A stretch of 64,000 nucleotides of DNA from Croceitalea rosinachiae (GCF_031846445.1 NZ_JAVRHR010000002.1:496001-560000), one strand, 5' to 3'; positions 51,649 to 60,678 are shown, counted from the first letter of the stretch. Made by a program: numbers and translations. Notes: a model not told the origin generated them from the sequence alone.

Positions 51649-52527
51649 TTAATTATAGGTACTTCTAAATTGTTCTGGGGTGAGTCCGGTATGCCGCTTA
51701 AAAAACTTATAAAAATTAGACGTTTCCTCAAAACCTGTGGTCAAAGCCACTCTTTTTATAGAATCTTTAGAATTAATGAGTTGCCTTTTTATTTGTTTCA
51801 GGTGGGTTTCATCTAAAAATGCTTTTGCTGTTTTATGTATAACCGTTTTAGTAATCTTGTTCAAAGTTTTGCTGCTCAACCCTAATAAATCGCTATAATC
51901 AGATACCTTTTGAAGGGTATTAATATTGGCTTCTACCTCATTTTGAAACCTGATAAAATCATTTAATCTTTTATAATGGAAGAGTGGAGTGTCGTATCTG
52001 GATTTTAGACGAAAAAGATTGGCAATTAATATTTGTAATTCGCTTCTAATAATACCCAAACTATGTTTATCATTAACGTCAAAATACTCGTGCTCGATTC
52101 TCTGAATCTGTGTAATCGTTTTCTCAAGAATTTTTGCTGGGAGTTCTAATTTAGGTTCTCCCAAAAGTTCATTAAAAAGTTGTAAGGTCTTTTGGGTTTC
52201 TTGCTTTTCTAAATAACTGACCAAAAATTCATTGGTAAACAACAACACTTTTCCTTTGAGTCCTTTCGAAATATGAAATTTTTGAATTTGGTCTTTTCTT
52301 ATGGTGAGTAAAGTGCCTTTTTGGGTTTTATATTCCTTAAAATCGATGGAATGTTTGCCATTTCCTTTTGTCACCAAGATTAAAATAAAGAACTCGACCT
52401 TTTGAATTTCTTCAAGGGAGTGATCTAAATCTGTTCTGGCCAGTAAATCTTCCAATAAGATAATATCAAAGCCGGCTTTCGGATTGTTCTTATTTTGAAA
52501 TTTTATTGGAATAGGTTCTTTGCCCAT
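51649..52527 (-). CDS. AraC family transcriptional regulator
   Basis: A 292-residue soluble regulator: an N-terminal AraC-like ligand-binding domain (about 20-150) and a C-terminal double helix-turn-helix (about 195-290; VSDYSDLLGLSSKTLNKI, IKRVALTTGFEETSNFYKFF, KRHTGLTPEQFR). It is the third gene of a bestrophin-SRPBCC-AraC row with gaps of 11 and 16 bases. It may control that operon and the SnoaL lipoprotein gene behind it. Ligand unknown. Confidence 0.85.
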   Translation of the reverse strand: MGKEPIPIKFQNKNNPKAGFDIILLEDLLARTDLDHSLEEIQKVEFFILILVTKGNGKHSIDFKEYKTQKGTLLTIRKDQIQKFHISKGLKGKVLLFTNEFLVSYLEKQETQKTLQLFNELLGEPKLELPAKILEKTITQIQRIEHEYFDVNDKHSLGIIRSELQILIANLFRLKSRYDTPLFHYKRLNDFIRFQNEVEANINTLQKVSDYSDLLGLSSKTLNKITKTVIHKTAKAFLDETHLKQIKRQLINSKDSIKRVALTTGFEETSNFYKFFKRHTGLTPEQFRSTYN

Positions 52528-52543
52528 ACTTCTGCTCTAAACC

Positions 52544-52987
52544 TTATTGCAATTCATTTTCAATATAGTCTTTTAAACTTTCATTGATAAAGTACTTCCA
52601 ACCAACAACGCAACTTTCTCTTTTAAACTCTGGAATATCATCAGGAAAGTCTTCAAGCACTGTAGCTGTCACCTTTAATAGGGTGTTTTCAGCATCCTTA
52701 TATAATTCAAAGGTTATGGTGCAAAGTCCATCATAACCACCATATTTCCATTCTTGTACCATTTTATGATGGGGTATCACTTCTAAAACCTCCCAAAGGT
52801 GTGGAAATATGCGCTCTTCTGATTTTACCGTGAAATCGGTTTTAAAACCTGGTTTGGCCTCAAAAGCTTCAATATTAGGAAAGAACCATTGCCGCATTTC
52901 ATCAAGTTGGGTCAATGCGTTCCATACGTTTTCTCTTGTGGTTTTAAAAAGTTGTTCAACTATAACTGGTGGTTCAGAAACTTTCAT
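52544..52987 (-). CDS. SRPBCC (AHSA1-like) domain protein
   Basis: A 147-residue protein with the helix-grip START-like fold. The opening (PPVIVEQLFKTTRENVWNAL) and VGWKYFINESLKDYIEN at the end are typical of AHSA1/activator of Hsp90-like proteins in Bacteroidota. These bind hydrophobic ligands; the natural ligand is unknown. It lies between the bestrophin gene (11 bases) and an AraC regulator gene (16 bases). Confidence 0.82.
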   Translation of the reverse strand: MKVSEPPVIVEQLFKTTRENVWNALTQLDEMRQWFFPNIEAFEAKPGFKTDFTVKSEERIFPHLWEVLEVIPHHKMVQEWKYGGYDGLCTITFELYKDAENTLLKVTATVLEDFPDDIPEFKRESCVVGWKYFINESLKDYIENELQ

Positions 52988-52998
52988 TGACTTAACGA

Positions 52999-54054
52999 TT
53001 AAAATTGAACATGATGTTTCATTGGAAATTGACCAGGAATGGCATCTTTTTCTTCCCCTAAATTCTGACGGAGATCAATTTCAATTCCACGGGCGATGGT
53101 AGAAATAGGGACATCATTTGCGGTGCCTTCAAAAGGATTTTCACCTGTTCGCCCTATGCGTTCCATGGTATGAAAAATCCATGCAACAATAACATAAAAG
53201 GGCACGCTTAGCCAAACAAACAAATTACCGATTAAAGGGTTTGTTGTTGCAATTTCTTTACCAATTTCTCCAAATTGTGGCACTAAGGCCAAAGGCAATA
53301 AGAGTACGAACACCCACATAAAATAATGGTTTAAGGTTGCGAAATGACGTGGGTACGGAAAGTTTTTGATACGCTCACTTTTACCTTGTAAGGTAAATAG
53401 CTCTTCTAAAACGGATTCTAACTGTAAAAATGAAAACTCCCAAATGACACTTTGTTCTTTTAACTTTCTAAGATGGTGCGACTGTTGGTAGAGTAATGCC
53501 GTTTGTTTGTTGTCTTTTTTTAAAATATCCTCTAAATCATCTTTTGTAAGATAGGGCTCTAGGTCTTGTGCCAAATCAGAATCATGTTCGGGGGGTCGTG
53601 CATCCCATTCTCTGTTGGTTCTGTGACCCATTGTAGTTTCCCAAGGTTTTGAGGCACGCATGGCATGGCGCAAAGCGGTCATCCAAGCGATATGACGATA
53701 CGTTAGTTCCTTTACTTCATCATTTAAAACTTTTTCTGATAATGGTTTTTCGGTATGCTCATTGGTCAGCATGTCTTGAACGAACATGCCAAAAGTGCGA
53801 GAGGTATTTACAATGCCGCCCCAAATCTTGCGTGCTTCCCAAATACGACCGTAAGCAGAGTTGTTCTGAAAACCGATTACAAAGGCAACTGCGGTACCAA
53901 TAAGGGCTAGGGGAGTCCATGGAATTTTTAACCAAGCCAAATCAAGAAAATAATAAGCAGCTACCACTGCAAGAATGATTACAAGAAATAATAGGGTTTC
54001 AAAGCGGGTCCAAATGGCCATTTGAAAGGCGGTATAGGTCTTTTTGGTATACAT
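52999..54054 (-). CDS. Bestrophin family anion channel
   Basis: A 351-residue membrane protein. The first part (FQMAIWTRFETLLFLVIILA) and the conserved block FVIGFQNNSAYGRIWEARKIWG followed by GIVNTSRTFG are diagnostic of bestrophin/UPF0187 proteins, which form pentameric anion or cation channels. Two further hydrophobic segments lie near residues 245-295. First gene of the operon with the SRPBCC and AraC genes. The ion carried cannot be told from sequence. Confidence 0.88.
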   Translation of the reverse strand: MYTKKTYTAFQMAIWTRFETLLFLVIILAVVAAYYFLDLAWLKIPWTPLALIGTAVAFVIGFQNNSAYGRIWEARKIWGGIVNTSRTFGMFVQDMLTNEHTEKPLSEKVLNDEVKELTYRHIAWMTALRHAMRASKPWETTMGHRTNREWDARPPEHDSDLAQDLEPYLTKDDLEDILKKDNKQTALLYQQSHHLRKLKEQSVIWEFSFLQLESVLEELFTLQGKSERIKNFPYPRHFATLNHYFMWVFVLLLPLALVPQFGEIGKEIATTNPLIGNLFVWLSVPFYVIVAWIFHTMERIGRTGENPFEGTANDVPISTIARGIEIDLRQNLGEEKDAIPGQFPMKHHVQF

Positions 54055-54115
54055 AAAAGTGATTGTTATTTTCTGTGAAACAAGCTACGAAATTATAGGG
54101 ATAAAATTGTTGTTG

Positions 54116-54202
54116 AGATTTCTCAATTGCTTTACTCGTATCGAAATGACTTTTAGCACGAATTAGTCATTTTGAACCGACTAAAAGGAGTGTGAGAAAT
54201 CT
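54116..54202. repeat. Palindromic intergenic element B
   Basis: Perfect outer arms AGATTTCTCA (54116-54125) and TGAGAAATCT (54193-54202), with a second imperfect inverted pair inside (TCGAAATGACT and AGTCATTTTGAA). About 87 bases in all, without coding capacity. It resembles the AATGAC/GAAATCT palindromes dispersed in Flavobacteriaceae genomes. The 284-base gap it occupies (54055-54338) shows no other feature I can identify. Confidence 0.7.
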
Positions 54203-54338
54203 AACTGTTAAAAACTATTTGAGAACTCTACAGGTTTTATACTGACTTTTGTATGAATTTTCTACGAAATTCGTTATCAATGGCTACAATGAAATTGAAA
54301 CTCCGATTAGCTATGTATTAGGCACAATTTGAAATAAT

Positions 54339-55304
54339 ATGCAGAAATTAGAATTAAGAAATAACTTAAATGAAATTATAAAACGCTTAATGAGCAAGGA
54401 AATAGTTGCTTTTCTCGACAATAGCAATATTGAAAAAAGTAGTCTCTTAAAACTTGTCGTTGATTCAAAAGGAGGTTTTGACCAGGCCGCTACTGACCCT
54501 GAAAAAGAAAAAGTATTTGAACAATTTGAAGCGGTCAAAATGTATGAAACAAATTATTTTTCACGTCTTGTTTCAATGATTTCTACTGCTGGAAACAGTA
54601 GTAGATCAACTTATTTTTCGAATATGACTTTGAACGATTTCTATTCTTTCCATAAATCGTTGATTTCGACTTTCGACTTAATTGATAATTTATTAATGAG
54701 TTCGAAGGATATTTTTGATGACAATAATGACTTTGACATCAAGGGAGCTCAGAATAATGGAAATTTAATTTTGCAGATTGTAGATGAGAAAAATATTGCG
54801 TTGAATAAATTTCAAGACATTATTTCATCTTTAGAAAAATTAATTGAAATCATATATTTTCTCTACGATAAAGTTGAAGATGAAAAATTTGATAGTCATC
54901 CTTCAATTTCAATGGTAGACAGTGGAAGTGATATCAACCTGATTTTGAAAATACCTAAGAAGGCAGCAAATCTTATTGCACAAATATTAAAAGAGTTTTG
55001 GGATATAATTGCAAATAACAAATCGTATAGACATGGTCAAAGATTAAAAGGAGTTGAAAATTCGCTTACTGTACTCGAAAAAATAAAAGATGCTAAAGAC
55101 AAAGGAATTATTGATGCTGAAACTGCAAAAGTAATTAGTAATGGTATTATCGATCAAACGGAAAATATAATTCTAAAAAATACTGTGACCAAACAGATCA
55201 TGCTTGAAAGTAGAGACTATTCTAACAGACAACTTCTTTTAGACCAAAACAAGAAGTATTTACTCGAAGAAGGAAATAAAACAGAAAAAGACAAAACGGA
55301 ATAA
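54339..55304 (+). CDS. Orphan soluble helical protein, unknown function
   Basis: A 321-residue protein without signal peptide, membrane helix or family motif that I recognise. It is predominantly helical and Lys/Glu/Asp/Asn-rich; a hydrophobic centre (IIYFLYDKVEDE, INLILKIPKKAANLIAQILKEFWDII) is followed by charged helices and a Lys/Glu tail. It stands alone, is A+T-rich, and follows palindromic element B, all consistent with a transferred gene. The SGSDINLIL-like strand before amphipathic helices is reminiscent of uncharacterised phage- or defence-island proteins, but I cannot name one. Confidence 0.55.
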   Translation: MQKLELRNNLNEIIKRLMSKEIVAFLDNSNIEKSSLLKLVVDSKGGFDQAATDPEKEKVFEQFEAVKMYETNYFSRLVSMISTAGNSSRSTYFSNMTLNDFYSFHKSLISTFDLIDNLLMSSKDIFDDNNDFDIKGAQNNGNLILQIVDEKNIALNKFQDIISSLEKLIEIIYFLYDKVEDEKFDSHPSISMVDSGSDINLILKIPKKAANLIAQILKEFWDIIANNKSYRHGQRLKGVENSLTVLEKIKDAKDKGIIDAETAKVISNGIIDQTENIILKNTVTKQIMLESRDYSNRQLLLDQNKKYLLEEGNKTEKDKTE

Positions 55305-55389
55305 AACCTTTGCCCAACAACAGATATAATTCATTGTAGTTTTGTGCCACTTCAAAATAAAAGTATTAATCAATAGCTGATTTGTAAGA

Positions 55390-55412
55390 GGAATCATCCT
55401 GCGGTTGATTCC
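55390..55412. repeat. Short hairpin downstream of the orphan gene
   Basis: Stem GGAATCA-t-CC / GG-t-TGATTCC around a TGC loop, about 85 bases after the orphan gene. No T run follows, so it is either a weak terminator or an unrelated inverted repeat. A second weak A+T hairpin (AAGGAAA / TTTCCTT at 55441-55460) ends next to the uvrA stop. Confidence 0.4.
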
Positions 55413-55463
55413 ACAACTAAATCATACGAGTCGAACCGATAAGGAAACCTCTTTTTCCTTTTA

Positions 55464-58241
55464 CTATATCTTCTCCGCCAAATACCTCGCCGTAAATGAA
55501 GCTTTACTTTTAACCACTTCTTCAGGGGTACCTTCAGCCAATAAATGTCCTCCATTTGCACCACCTTCTGGGCCTAGGTCAATAATATAATCCGCGCATT
55601 TAATGAGTTCTATATTATGCTCGATGACCACAATCGAATGTCCTTTGGCGAGCAATTCATCAAATGACTTCAACAATTTTTTGATATCATGAAAATGAAG
55701 TCCTGTTGTGGGTTCGTCAAAAATAAACAAGGCTTTTTCTTTGGTGTTTCCTTTCACTAAAAATGAAGCCAATTTAATACGCTGTGCTTCTCCACCAGAT
55801 AGGGTAGAGGAGCTTTGCCCTAAGGTAACATAGCCCAAACCAACATCTTGCAGGGGCTGTAACTTGTTGACAATCTTATCTTGTTTATAAGTCTTAAAGT
55901 GAGTGATGGCATCATCAATGGTCAACATTAAAATATCGTTGATGCTCTTACCCTCAAAATGCACCTCAAGTACTTCTTTTTTAAAGCGTTTACCGTTACA
56001 GACGTCGCATTCTAAATGTACATCAGCCATAAATTGCATTTCTACAGTAATCTCGCCTTCGCCCTTGCACTTTTCACAGCGGCCGCCATCCACATTAAAA
56101 GAAAAGTGCTTGGCTTGATACCCACGTATCTTGCTTAATTTTTGGGAAGCAAACAAGGCACGAATATCATCATATGCTTTTATATAGGTAACGGGGTTGG
56201 ATCGTGAAGACCGACCAATAGGGTTTTGATCCACAAATTCTACATGCTGTATTTGGCTGTACTTTCCTTTAATTTTGGTAAACTGTCCTGCTTTTTCACC
56301 ATAACCTCCAGACTCTTTTAATATGGAGGGATACAATATTTTTTTGACCAAAGTACTTTTTCCGCTTCCAGAAACTCCTGTAACCACAGTGAGCATATTC
56401 AAAGGAAAGGTGACATTGATATTCTTTAAATTATTTTCCCTCGCCCCAACTATCTGTATGTAGTTTTTAGAATTTCGACGTTCCTTGGGTACTTCAATTT
56501 CCATAGCGCCATTTAAGTACGATGCCGTTAAGGAATCTGATTTTAGAATGGCATCCATCGTTCCCGTCGCAACCACTTCACCTCCTAAGGTTCCGGCTTC
56601 AGGGCCTATATCAATAACTTCATCAGCAGCTTTCATAATATCTTCATCATGTTCTACTACAATAACGGTATTGCCTAAATCCCTCAAGGATCTTAGAACA
56701 TCAATCAGATTCTCGGTATCTTTTGGGTGCAGACCAATACTGGGTTCATCCAAAATATACATAGAACCAACCAAGCTACTGCCCAATGAGGTGGCTAAAT
56801 TGATACGTTGGCTTTCACCACCCGATAGAGAATTTGATTTACGGTTAAGGGTCAAATAACTCAATCCTACCTTACTGAGGTAGTCTAAACGTGTCGTAAT
56901 TTCTTTTAGCAACCTTTTGGCGACGGTCTGGTCATGTTCTGAAAGTTGCATTTCCTCAAAAAAGACGACCAAATCTTTAATGGGCAATTCAATGATATCA
57001 GAAATGGATTTTCCATTCATTTTTACAAAATCAGCCTCAACACGAAGTCGTTTGCCCTTGCAGACGGAACACTTTGTTTTTCCGCGGTAGCGCGAAAGCA
57101 TGACCCGATTCTGAATTTTATAGCTCTTTTCTTCTAATTGCTCAAAGAACTTATGGATACCGATAAAGTGTTCGTTGCCATCCCAGACCAATTGTTTTTG
57201 CTCATCAGACAACTCAAACCAAGGTTTATGAATTGGAAAATCAAATTTATAGGCTGAATTCACCAATTGGTCTTTGTACCAGCTCATGCTTTCGCCTCGC
57301 CAAGGGAAAACTGCTTCTTCATATATGGATAGTGCCGTATTGGGCACTACCAAATCTCCATCGATACCGATGACATCACCATAGCCTTCACATTTAGGGC
57401 AGGCCCCATATGGATTGTTAAAACTGAACAAATGCACATTGGGTTCTAAAAACTTCATGCCATCTAATTCAAACTGATTACTGAAAACTTGTTGCGTCTT
57501 GGTTTCTAAATTTTCGATAGCGCACCTGCCCTTACCTTCAAATAGGGCATTGTCCACAGCATTACCCAAACGGTTCAGAAAATCTTCATCATTTTTGACC
57601 ACAATACGGTCTACGACCAAATCAAATTCTTTTCCAATATCGTTTGGCACTTGGTCTATTCTGAGTACGTCACCATTATATTTAATTCTAGCGTATCCTT
57701 GCTTTGAAAAAAGTTCCAGTGATTTTAGAGAATCCCTATCCTCCTTAATAACAATCGGGGCAAGCAATAAGAGTTTAGTACCTTCTTCAAAAGTCTTTAC
57801 GTAATCGATTACATCGGTCACCCTATCTTTTTTGACTTCTTTACCAGAGACGGGCGATATAGTTTTACCAATTCTTGCATATAACAATTTCAGGTAATCA
57901 TAAACTTCCGTTGTGGTGCCTACTGTAGAACGCGGATTGGTAGAATTCACCTTTTGCTCAATCGCAATGGCCGGGGCAATACCTTTTATATAGTCTACTT
58001 TGGGTTTATCCAGTTTGCCTAAAAACTGGCGGGCATAAGAAGAAAGACTTTCAACATAGCGGCGTTGTCCTTCGGCGTACAGGGTGTCAAAAGCCAAGCT
58101 TGACTTTCCCGAACCCGACAATCCAGTGATGACCACAAGCTTATTTCTTGGAATAACAACATCAATATTCTTAAGATTGTGCAGTTTGGCACCTTTTATG
58201 ATAATATTCTCCTTAGGATTTACGTCTTTAATAGCTGTCAT
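55464..58241 (-). CDS. uvrA: Excinuclease ABC subunit A
   Basis: A 925-residue DNA-damage recognition ATPase of nucleotide excision repair. Two ABC modules: Walker A GLSGSGKSSLAF (near residue 34) and GVSGSGKSTLVKK (near 615), with signatures LSGGESQRINLATSLG and LSGGEAQRIKLASFLV. Zinc-finger Cys pairs occur at CPKC/CSVC/CEKC/CDVC. UvrA loads UvrB at lesions. It is slightly shorter than E. coli UvrA (940). It is divergent from the sigma factor gene with a 248-base gap. A TATCTTTG box on the minus strand near 58270 may be part of its promoter. Confidence 0.96.
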   Translation of the reverse strand: MTAIKDVNPKENIIIKGAKLHNLKNIDVVIPRNKLVVITGLSGSGKSSLAFDTLYAEGQRRYVESLSSYARQFLGKLDKPKVDYIKGIAPAIAIEQKVNSTNPRSTVGTTTEVYDYLKLLYARIGKTISPVSGKEVKKDRVTDVIDYVKTFEEGTKLLLLAPIVIKEDRDSLKSLELFSKQGYARIKYNGDVLRIDQVPNDIGKEFDLVVDRIVVKNDEDFLNRLGNAVDNALFEGKGRCAIENLETKTQQVFSNQFELDGMKFLEPNVHLFSFNNPYGACPKCEGYGDVIGIDGDLVVPNTALSIYEEAVFPWRGESMSWYKDQLVNSAYKFDFPIHKPWFELSDEQKQLVWDGNEHFIGIHKFFEQLEEKSYKIQNRVMLSRYRGKTKCSVCKGKRLRVEADFVKMNGKSISDIIELPIKDLVVFFEEMQLSEHDQTVAKRLLKEITTRLDYLSKVGLSYLTLNRKSNSLSGGESQRINLATSLGSSLVGSMYILDEPSIGLHPKDTENLIDVLRSLRDLGNTVIVVEHDEDIMKAADEVIDIGPEAGTLGGEVVATGTMDAILKSDSLTASYLNGAMEIEVPKERRNSKNYIQIVGARENNLKNINVTFPLNMLTVVTGVSGSGKSTLVKKILYPSILKESGGYGEKAGQFTKIKGKYSQIQHVEFVDQNPIGRSSRSNPVTYIKAYDDIRALFASQKLSKIRGYQAKHFSFNVDGGRCEKCKGEGEITVEMQFMADVHLECDVCNGKRFKKEVLEVHFEGKSINDILMLTIDDAITHFKTYKQDKIVNKLQPLQDVGLGYVTLGQSSSTLSGGEAQRIKLASFLVKGNTKEKALFIFDEPTTGLHFHDIKKLLKSFDELLAKGHSIVVIEHNIELIKCADYIIDLGPEGGANGGHLLAEGTPEEVVKSKASFTARYLAEKI

Positions 58242-58489
58242 TCATCGAAAAAATTTGCTCAAAGATACGATTCAAGTGAGTTAATGTCTATTTTTGGAGC
58301 AGTTGACATCATTAAATCCGCATCTCACAACATAGTTTTTTCAAGATTATTGCATTGGACTATATTTGAGCTGTAATTAAAAACCTGATAGGCCTATACA
58401 GAAATAATTACTTTTTTAAAATTATACTAATAACTCAAAGTCACATCCCCTGGTGGATTGGCTCTAATTTTAACCAAAAAGTAATTTGT

Positions 58490-59071
58490 ATGGAACTACA
58501 AATCGAAGACTCGATATTGGTCAGGAATTATATTGATGGAGACGAAAAAGCCCTTGAGGTTTTAATCAACCGCCACAACCAAAGAATTTCTAGCTTTATT
58601 TACTCGAAAGTACTTGACAGAGATATTACTGAAGATATCTTCCAAGACACTTTTATTAAGGTCATCAAAACCCTGAAACGTGGTTCTTACAGCGAAGAGG
58701 GTAAGTTCTTGCCTTGGGTGATGCGTATTGCGCACAACCTTATCATAGACCATTTTCGTAAGAATAAAAGAATGCCCAAGTTTGAAGGCAGTGATGACTT
58801 CAATATTTTCTCGGTAATCAAAGATGACAAGTTAAACGCTGAAAAACAATTGATTAAGAATCAAATTGATAGTGATTTGACCTTATTGATTGATGAGTTG
58901 CCAGATGATCAACGTGAAGTTTTAATGATGCGTATCTATAAGGATATGAGTTTCAAAGAAATTTCTGAGAATACTGGTGTCAGTATTAATACGGCTTTGG
59001 GGCGTATGCGTTATGCCTTGATCAACCTTAGAAAGATAGTTGACAAGCATAATATCGTTTTAACGAATTAA
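58490..59071 (+). CDS. RNA polymerase sigma factor, ECF-like sigma-70 family
   Basis: A 193-residue sigma factor with region 2 (about 25-95; ITEDIFQDTFIKVIKTL, WVMRIAHNLIIDHFRKNKR) and region 4 (about 130-185; LPDDQREVLMMRIYKDMSFK and ISENTGVSINTALGRMRYAL). No extra sensor domain and no anti-sigma gene beside it. The gap to uvrA (58242-58489) holds no gene I can find; A+T-rich sequence just before the ATG (GTAATTTG) is near the TAnnTTTG consensus but is too close to the start. A tiny conserved-looking gene follows 72 bases downstream. Confidence 0.9.
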   Translation: MELQIEDSILVRNYIDGDEKALEVLINRHNQRISSFIYSKVLDRDITEDIFQDTFIKVIKTLKRGSYSEEGKFLPWVMRIAHNLIIDHFRKNKRMPKFEGSDDFNIFSVIKDDKLNAEKQLIKNQIDSDLTLLIDELPDDQREVLMMRIYKDMSFKEISENTGVSINTALGRMRYALINLRKIVDKHNIVLTN

Positions 59072-59143
59072 TCTGCATTAGGTCGAACAGAGCAATATTT
59101 CCATTTTAGCGGCGTTATCCTATCATAACATTAATGCTAGAAT

Positions 59144-59287
59144 ATGGAAGAAATTTACTCTGAAGAACAAAAAGTTTGTAGAATCGCAAAGGCTAAACCT
59201 GAGACAATTTCGTTTTTGCTAGGATTCTCGAAGTCAATGAGAGTCATTGATTACAACAATATGAAGTTTGAAACGGTCTTAAATTAG
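59144..59287 (+). CDS. 47-residue protein downstream of the sigma factor
   Basis: A small open frame (MEEIYSEEQKVCRIAKAKPE... to a TAG at 59285) on the sigma factor strand, followed directly by a strong terminator. It has a short acidic start, a basic helix-like segment and no signal peptide. Codon usage looks like that of neighbouring genes. Its position between the sigma factor and the terminator suggests it is the second gene of that transcript; a regulatory partner for the sigma factor is a guess. Confidence 0.55.
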   Translation: MEEIYSEEQKVCRIAKAKPETISFLLGFSKSMRVIDYNNMKFETVLN

Positions 59288-59307
59288 GCCACAAACTTTT
59301 AAAGATT

Positions 59308-59335
59308 AAAAAAACCGCTATTTAGCGGTTTTTTT
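59308..59335. terminator. Bidirectional intrinsic terminator
   Basis: Stem AAAAAAACCGCTA / TAGCGGTTTTTTT with a loop of only two T (so a practical loop of about eight bases). It separates the sigma factor row from the convergent nth gene, whose stop codon lies within the stem. Confidence 0.88.
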
Positions 59336-59983
59336 AGTTTTATAATACTCATTAAGCACGGATTTTCGACCAATTGTTTTGGTAATTACGTCTTTTTCTA
59401 AATTCCAGCCGCGTGCAGGAGAGTATTCACGGCCATACCAAATAATTTGAAGGTGTAAATCGTTCCAGATTTCTTTTGGGAACAATCGTTTTGCATCTTT
59501 TTCAGTTTGAACCACGTTTTTTCCATTGGTAAATCCCCATCGGTACATCAAACGATGGATATGTGTGTCTACAGGAAAAGCAGGAATTCCGAAAGCTTGA
59601 GAAACAACCACACTTGCCGTTTTATGACCTACGGCTGGCAATTCTTCCAACAGTGCAATCTCTTTTGGTACTTTTCCGTCATACTTATCAATTAAAATAT
59701 GGGATAATCCATGAATTCCTTTTGATTTCATGGGTGATAACCCTACAGGTCTTATAATATCACGAATTTCTTCAACGGTCATTTTAACCATATCATAAGG
59801 GTTGTCTGCTCTTTCAAATAATAAGGGTGTGATTTGGTTTACGCGAACATCAGTACTTTGCGCAGACATCAAAACAGCAATTAATAAGGTATATGGGTCT
59901 TTATGTTGTAATGGGATTGGAATAGTGGGATAAAGCTCTTTTAACGTTTTAATTGTGAAGTCAACTTTATCTTGTTTGGTCAT
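59318..59983 (-). CDS. nth: Endonuclease III without iron-sulfur cluster
   Basis: A 221-residue base-excision DNA glycosylase/AP lyase. Helix-hairpin-helix LEELPAVGHKTA with catalytic Lys121 and Asp139 in FPVDTHIHRL correspond to E. coli Lys120 and Asp138. The C-terminal C-x6-C-x2-C-x5-C that binds [4Fe-4S] is missing: the protein contains no cysteine at all, and the region reads YGREYSPARGWNLEKDVITK. It is divergent from bcp with 46 bases between. The fold and both catalytic residues are intact, so it is likely still active. Confidence 0.88.
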   Translation of the reverse strand: MTKQDKVDFTIKTLKELYPTIPIPLQHKDPYTLLIAVLMSAQSTDVRVNQITPLLFERADNPYDMVKMTVEEIRDIIRPVGLSPMKSKGIHGLSHILIDKYDGKVPKEIALLEELPAVGHKTASVVVSQAFGIPAFPVDTHIHRLMYRWGFTNGKNVVQTEKDAKRLFPKEIWNDLHLQIIWYGREYSPARGWNLEKDVITKTIGRKSVLNEYYKTKKTAK

Positions 59984-60029
59984 TTTTGTTTAATTTTATC
60001 AAAAATAGTCTAAACAAAATATTTTTGAT

Positions 60030-60482
60030 ATGAATACATTGAAAGCAGGCGATAAAGTACCTGAATTTTCATCAAAAGACCAAGACGGTAATACTATTAA
60101 TCTTTCTGATTACGGCGGTAAAAAGTTGGTTGTTTTCTTTTATCCGAGAGCAAATACACCTGGTTGTACTGCCGAGGCTTGCAATCTAAGAGATAATTAT
60201 GCCGAATTACAATCTCAAGGGTATCACTTATTGGGAGTCAGTGAAGACTCAGAAAAAAAACAGACCAATTTTAGAAATAAATACGAGTTTCAATTTCCGT
60301 TACTGGCAGACGAAGATCATACCGTAATTGATGCTTTTGGTGTTTGGGGACCTAAAAAATTCATGGGCAGGGAATATGACGGATTGCACAGAACTACTTT
60401 TATAGTCAATGATGGGGTAGTGGAACGTGTTATTTCAAAGGTTAAAACAAAAAATCACGCGGCTCAGATTTTAGAAGGGTAA
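60030..60482 (+). CDS. bcp: Thioredoxin-dependent thiol peroxidase (Bcp/PrxQ)
   Basis: A 150-residue peroxiredoxin of the BCP/PrxQ class that reduces hydroperoxides with thioredoxin. The peroxidatic Cys46 and the resolving Cys51 are five residues apart (TPGCTAEAC), typical of the alpha2 type. FYPRANTPGCT is the family signature. Length equals the family average. It is divergent from nth; DNA repair and peroxide defence side by side is plausible but common by chance. Confidence 0.92.
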   Translation: MNTLKAGDKVPEFSSKDQDGNTINLSDYGGKKLVVFFYPRANTPGCTAEACNLRDNYAELQSQGYHLLGVSEDSEKKQTNFRNKYEFQFPLLADEDHTVIDAFGVWGPKKFMGREYDGLHRTTFIVNDGVVERVISKVKTKNHAAQILEG

Positions 60483-60543
60483 TACTTATAAAGTATGAGC
60501 AGTATCGTGCTCTAATTCACCCGTTGTACCTTTGATAAAATGT

Positions 60544-60661
60544 TGTCAATTCGAGTCGGTTTTACAATCGTAGTACGTAAAATTTGTATCGAGAATAAGA
60601 ATTTTAGTTTCTAAAACAGTTCTCGATACGATTTTTTATCAAAAAATCACTCGAACTGACA
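60544..60661. repeat. Palindromic intergenic element C with nested hairpins
   Basis: Outer arms TGTCAATTCGAGT (60544-60556) and ACTCGAACTGACA (60649-60661), inner arms GTATCGAGAA (60586-60595) and TTCTCGATAC (60620-60629), and a third small hairpin GATTTTTT/AAAAAATC (60630-60648). About 118 bases. It may double as a terminator between bcp and the convergent unknown gene. It shares the TCGAG/TGTCAATT theme with element A. Confidence 0.72.
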
Positions 60662-60678
60662 CCTATTGGATACATATT

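Noticed and set aside
54116..54202. Insertion sequence remnant
   Set aside because: Only 87 bases, no transposase fragment and no visible target duplication; better called a palindromic repeat.
60020..60027. TATTTTTG before bcp as a promoter
   Set aside because: It ends two bases before the ATG; a transcript starting beyond it would lack the start codon.
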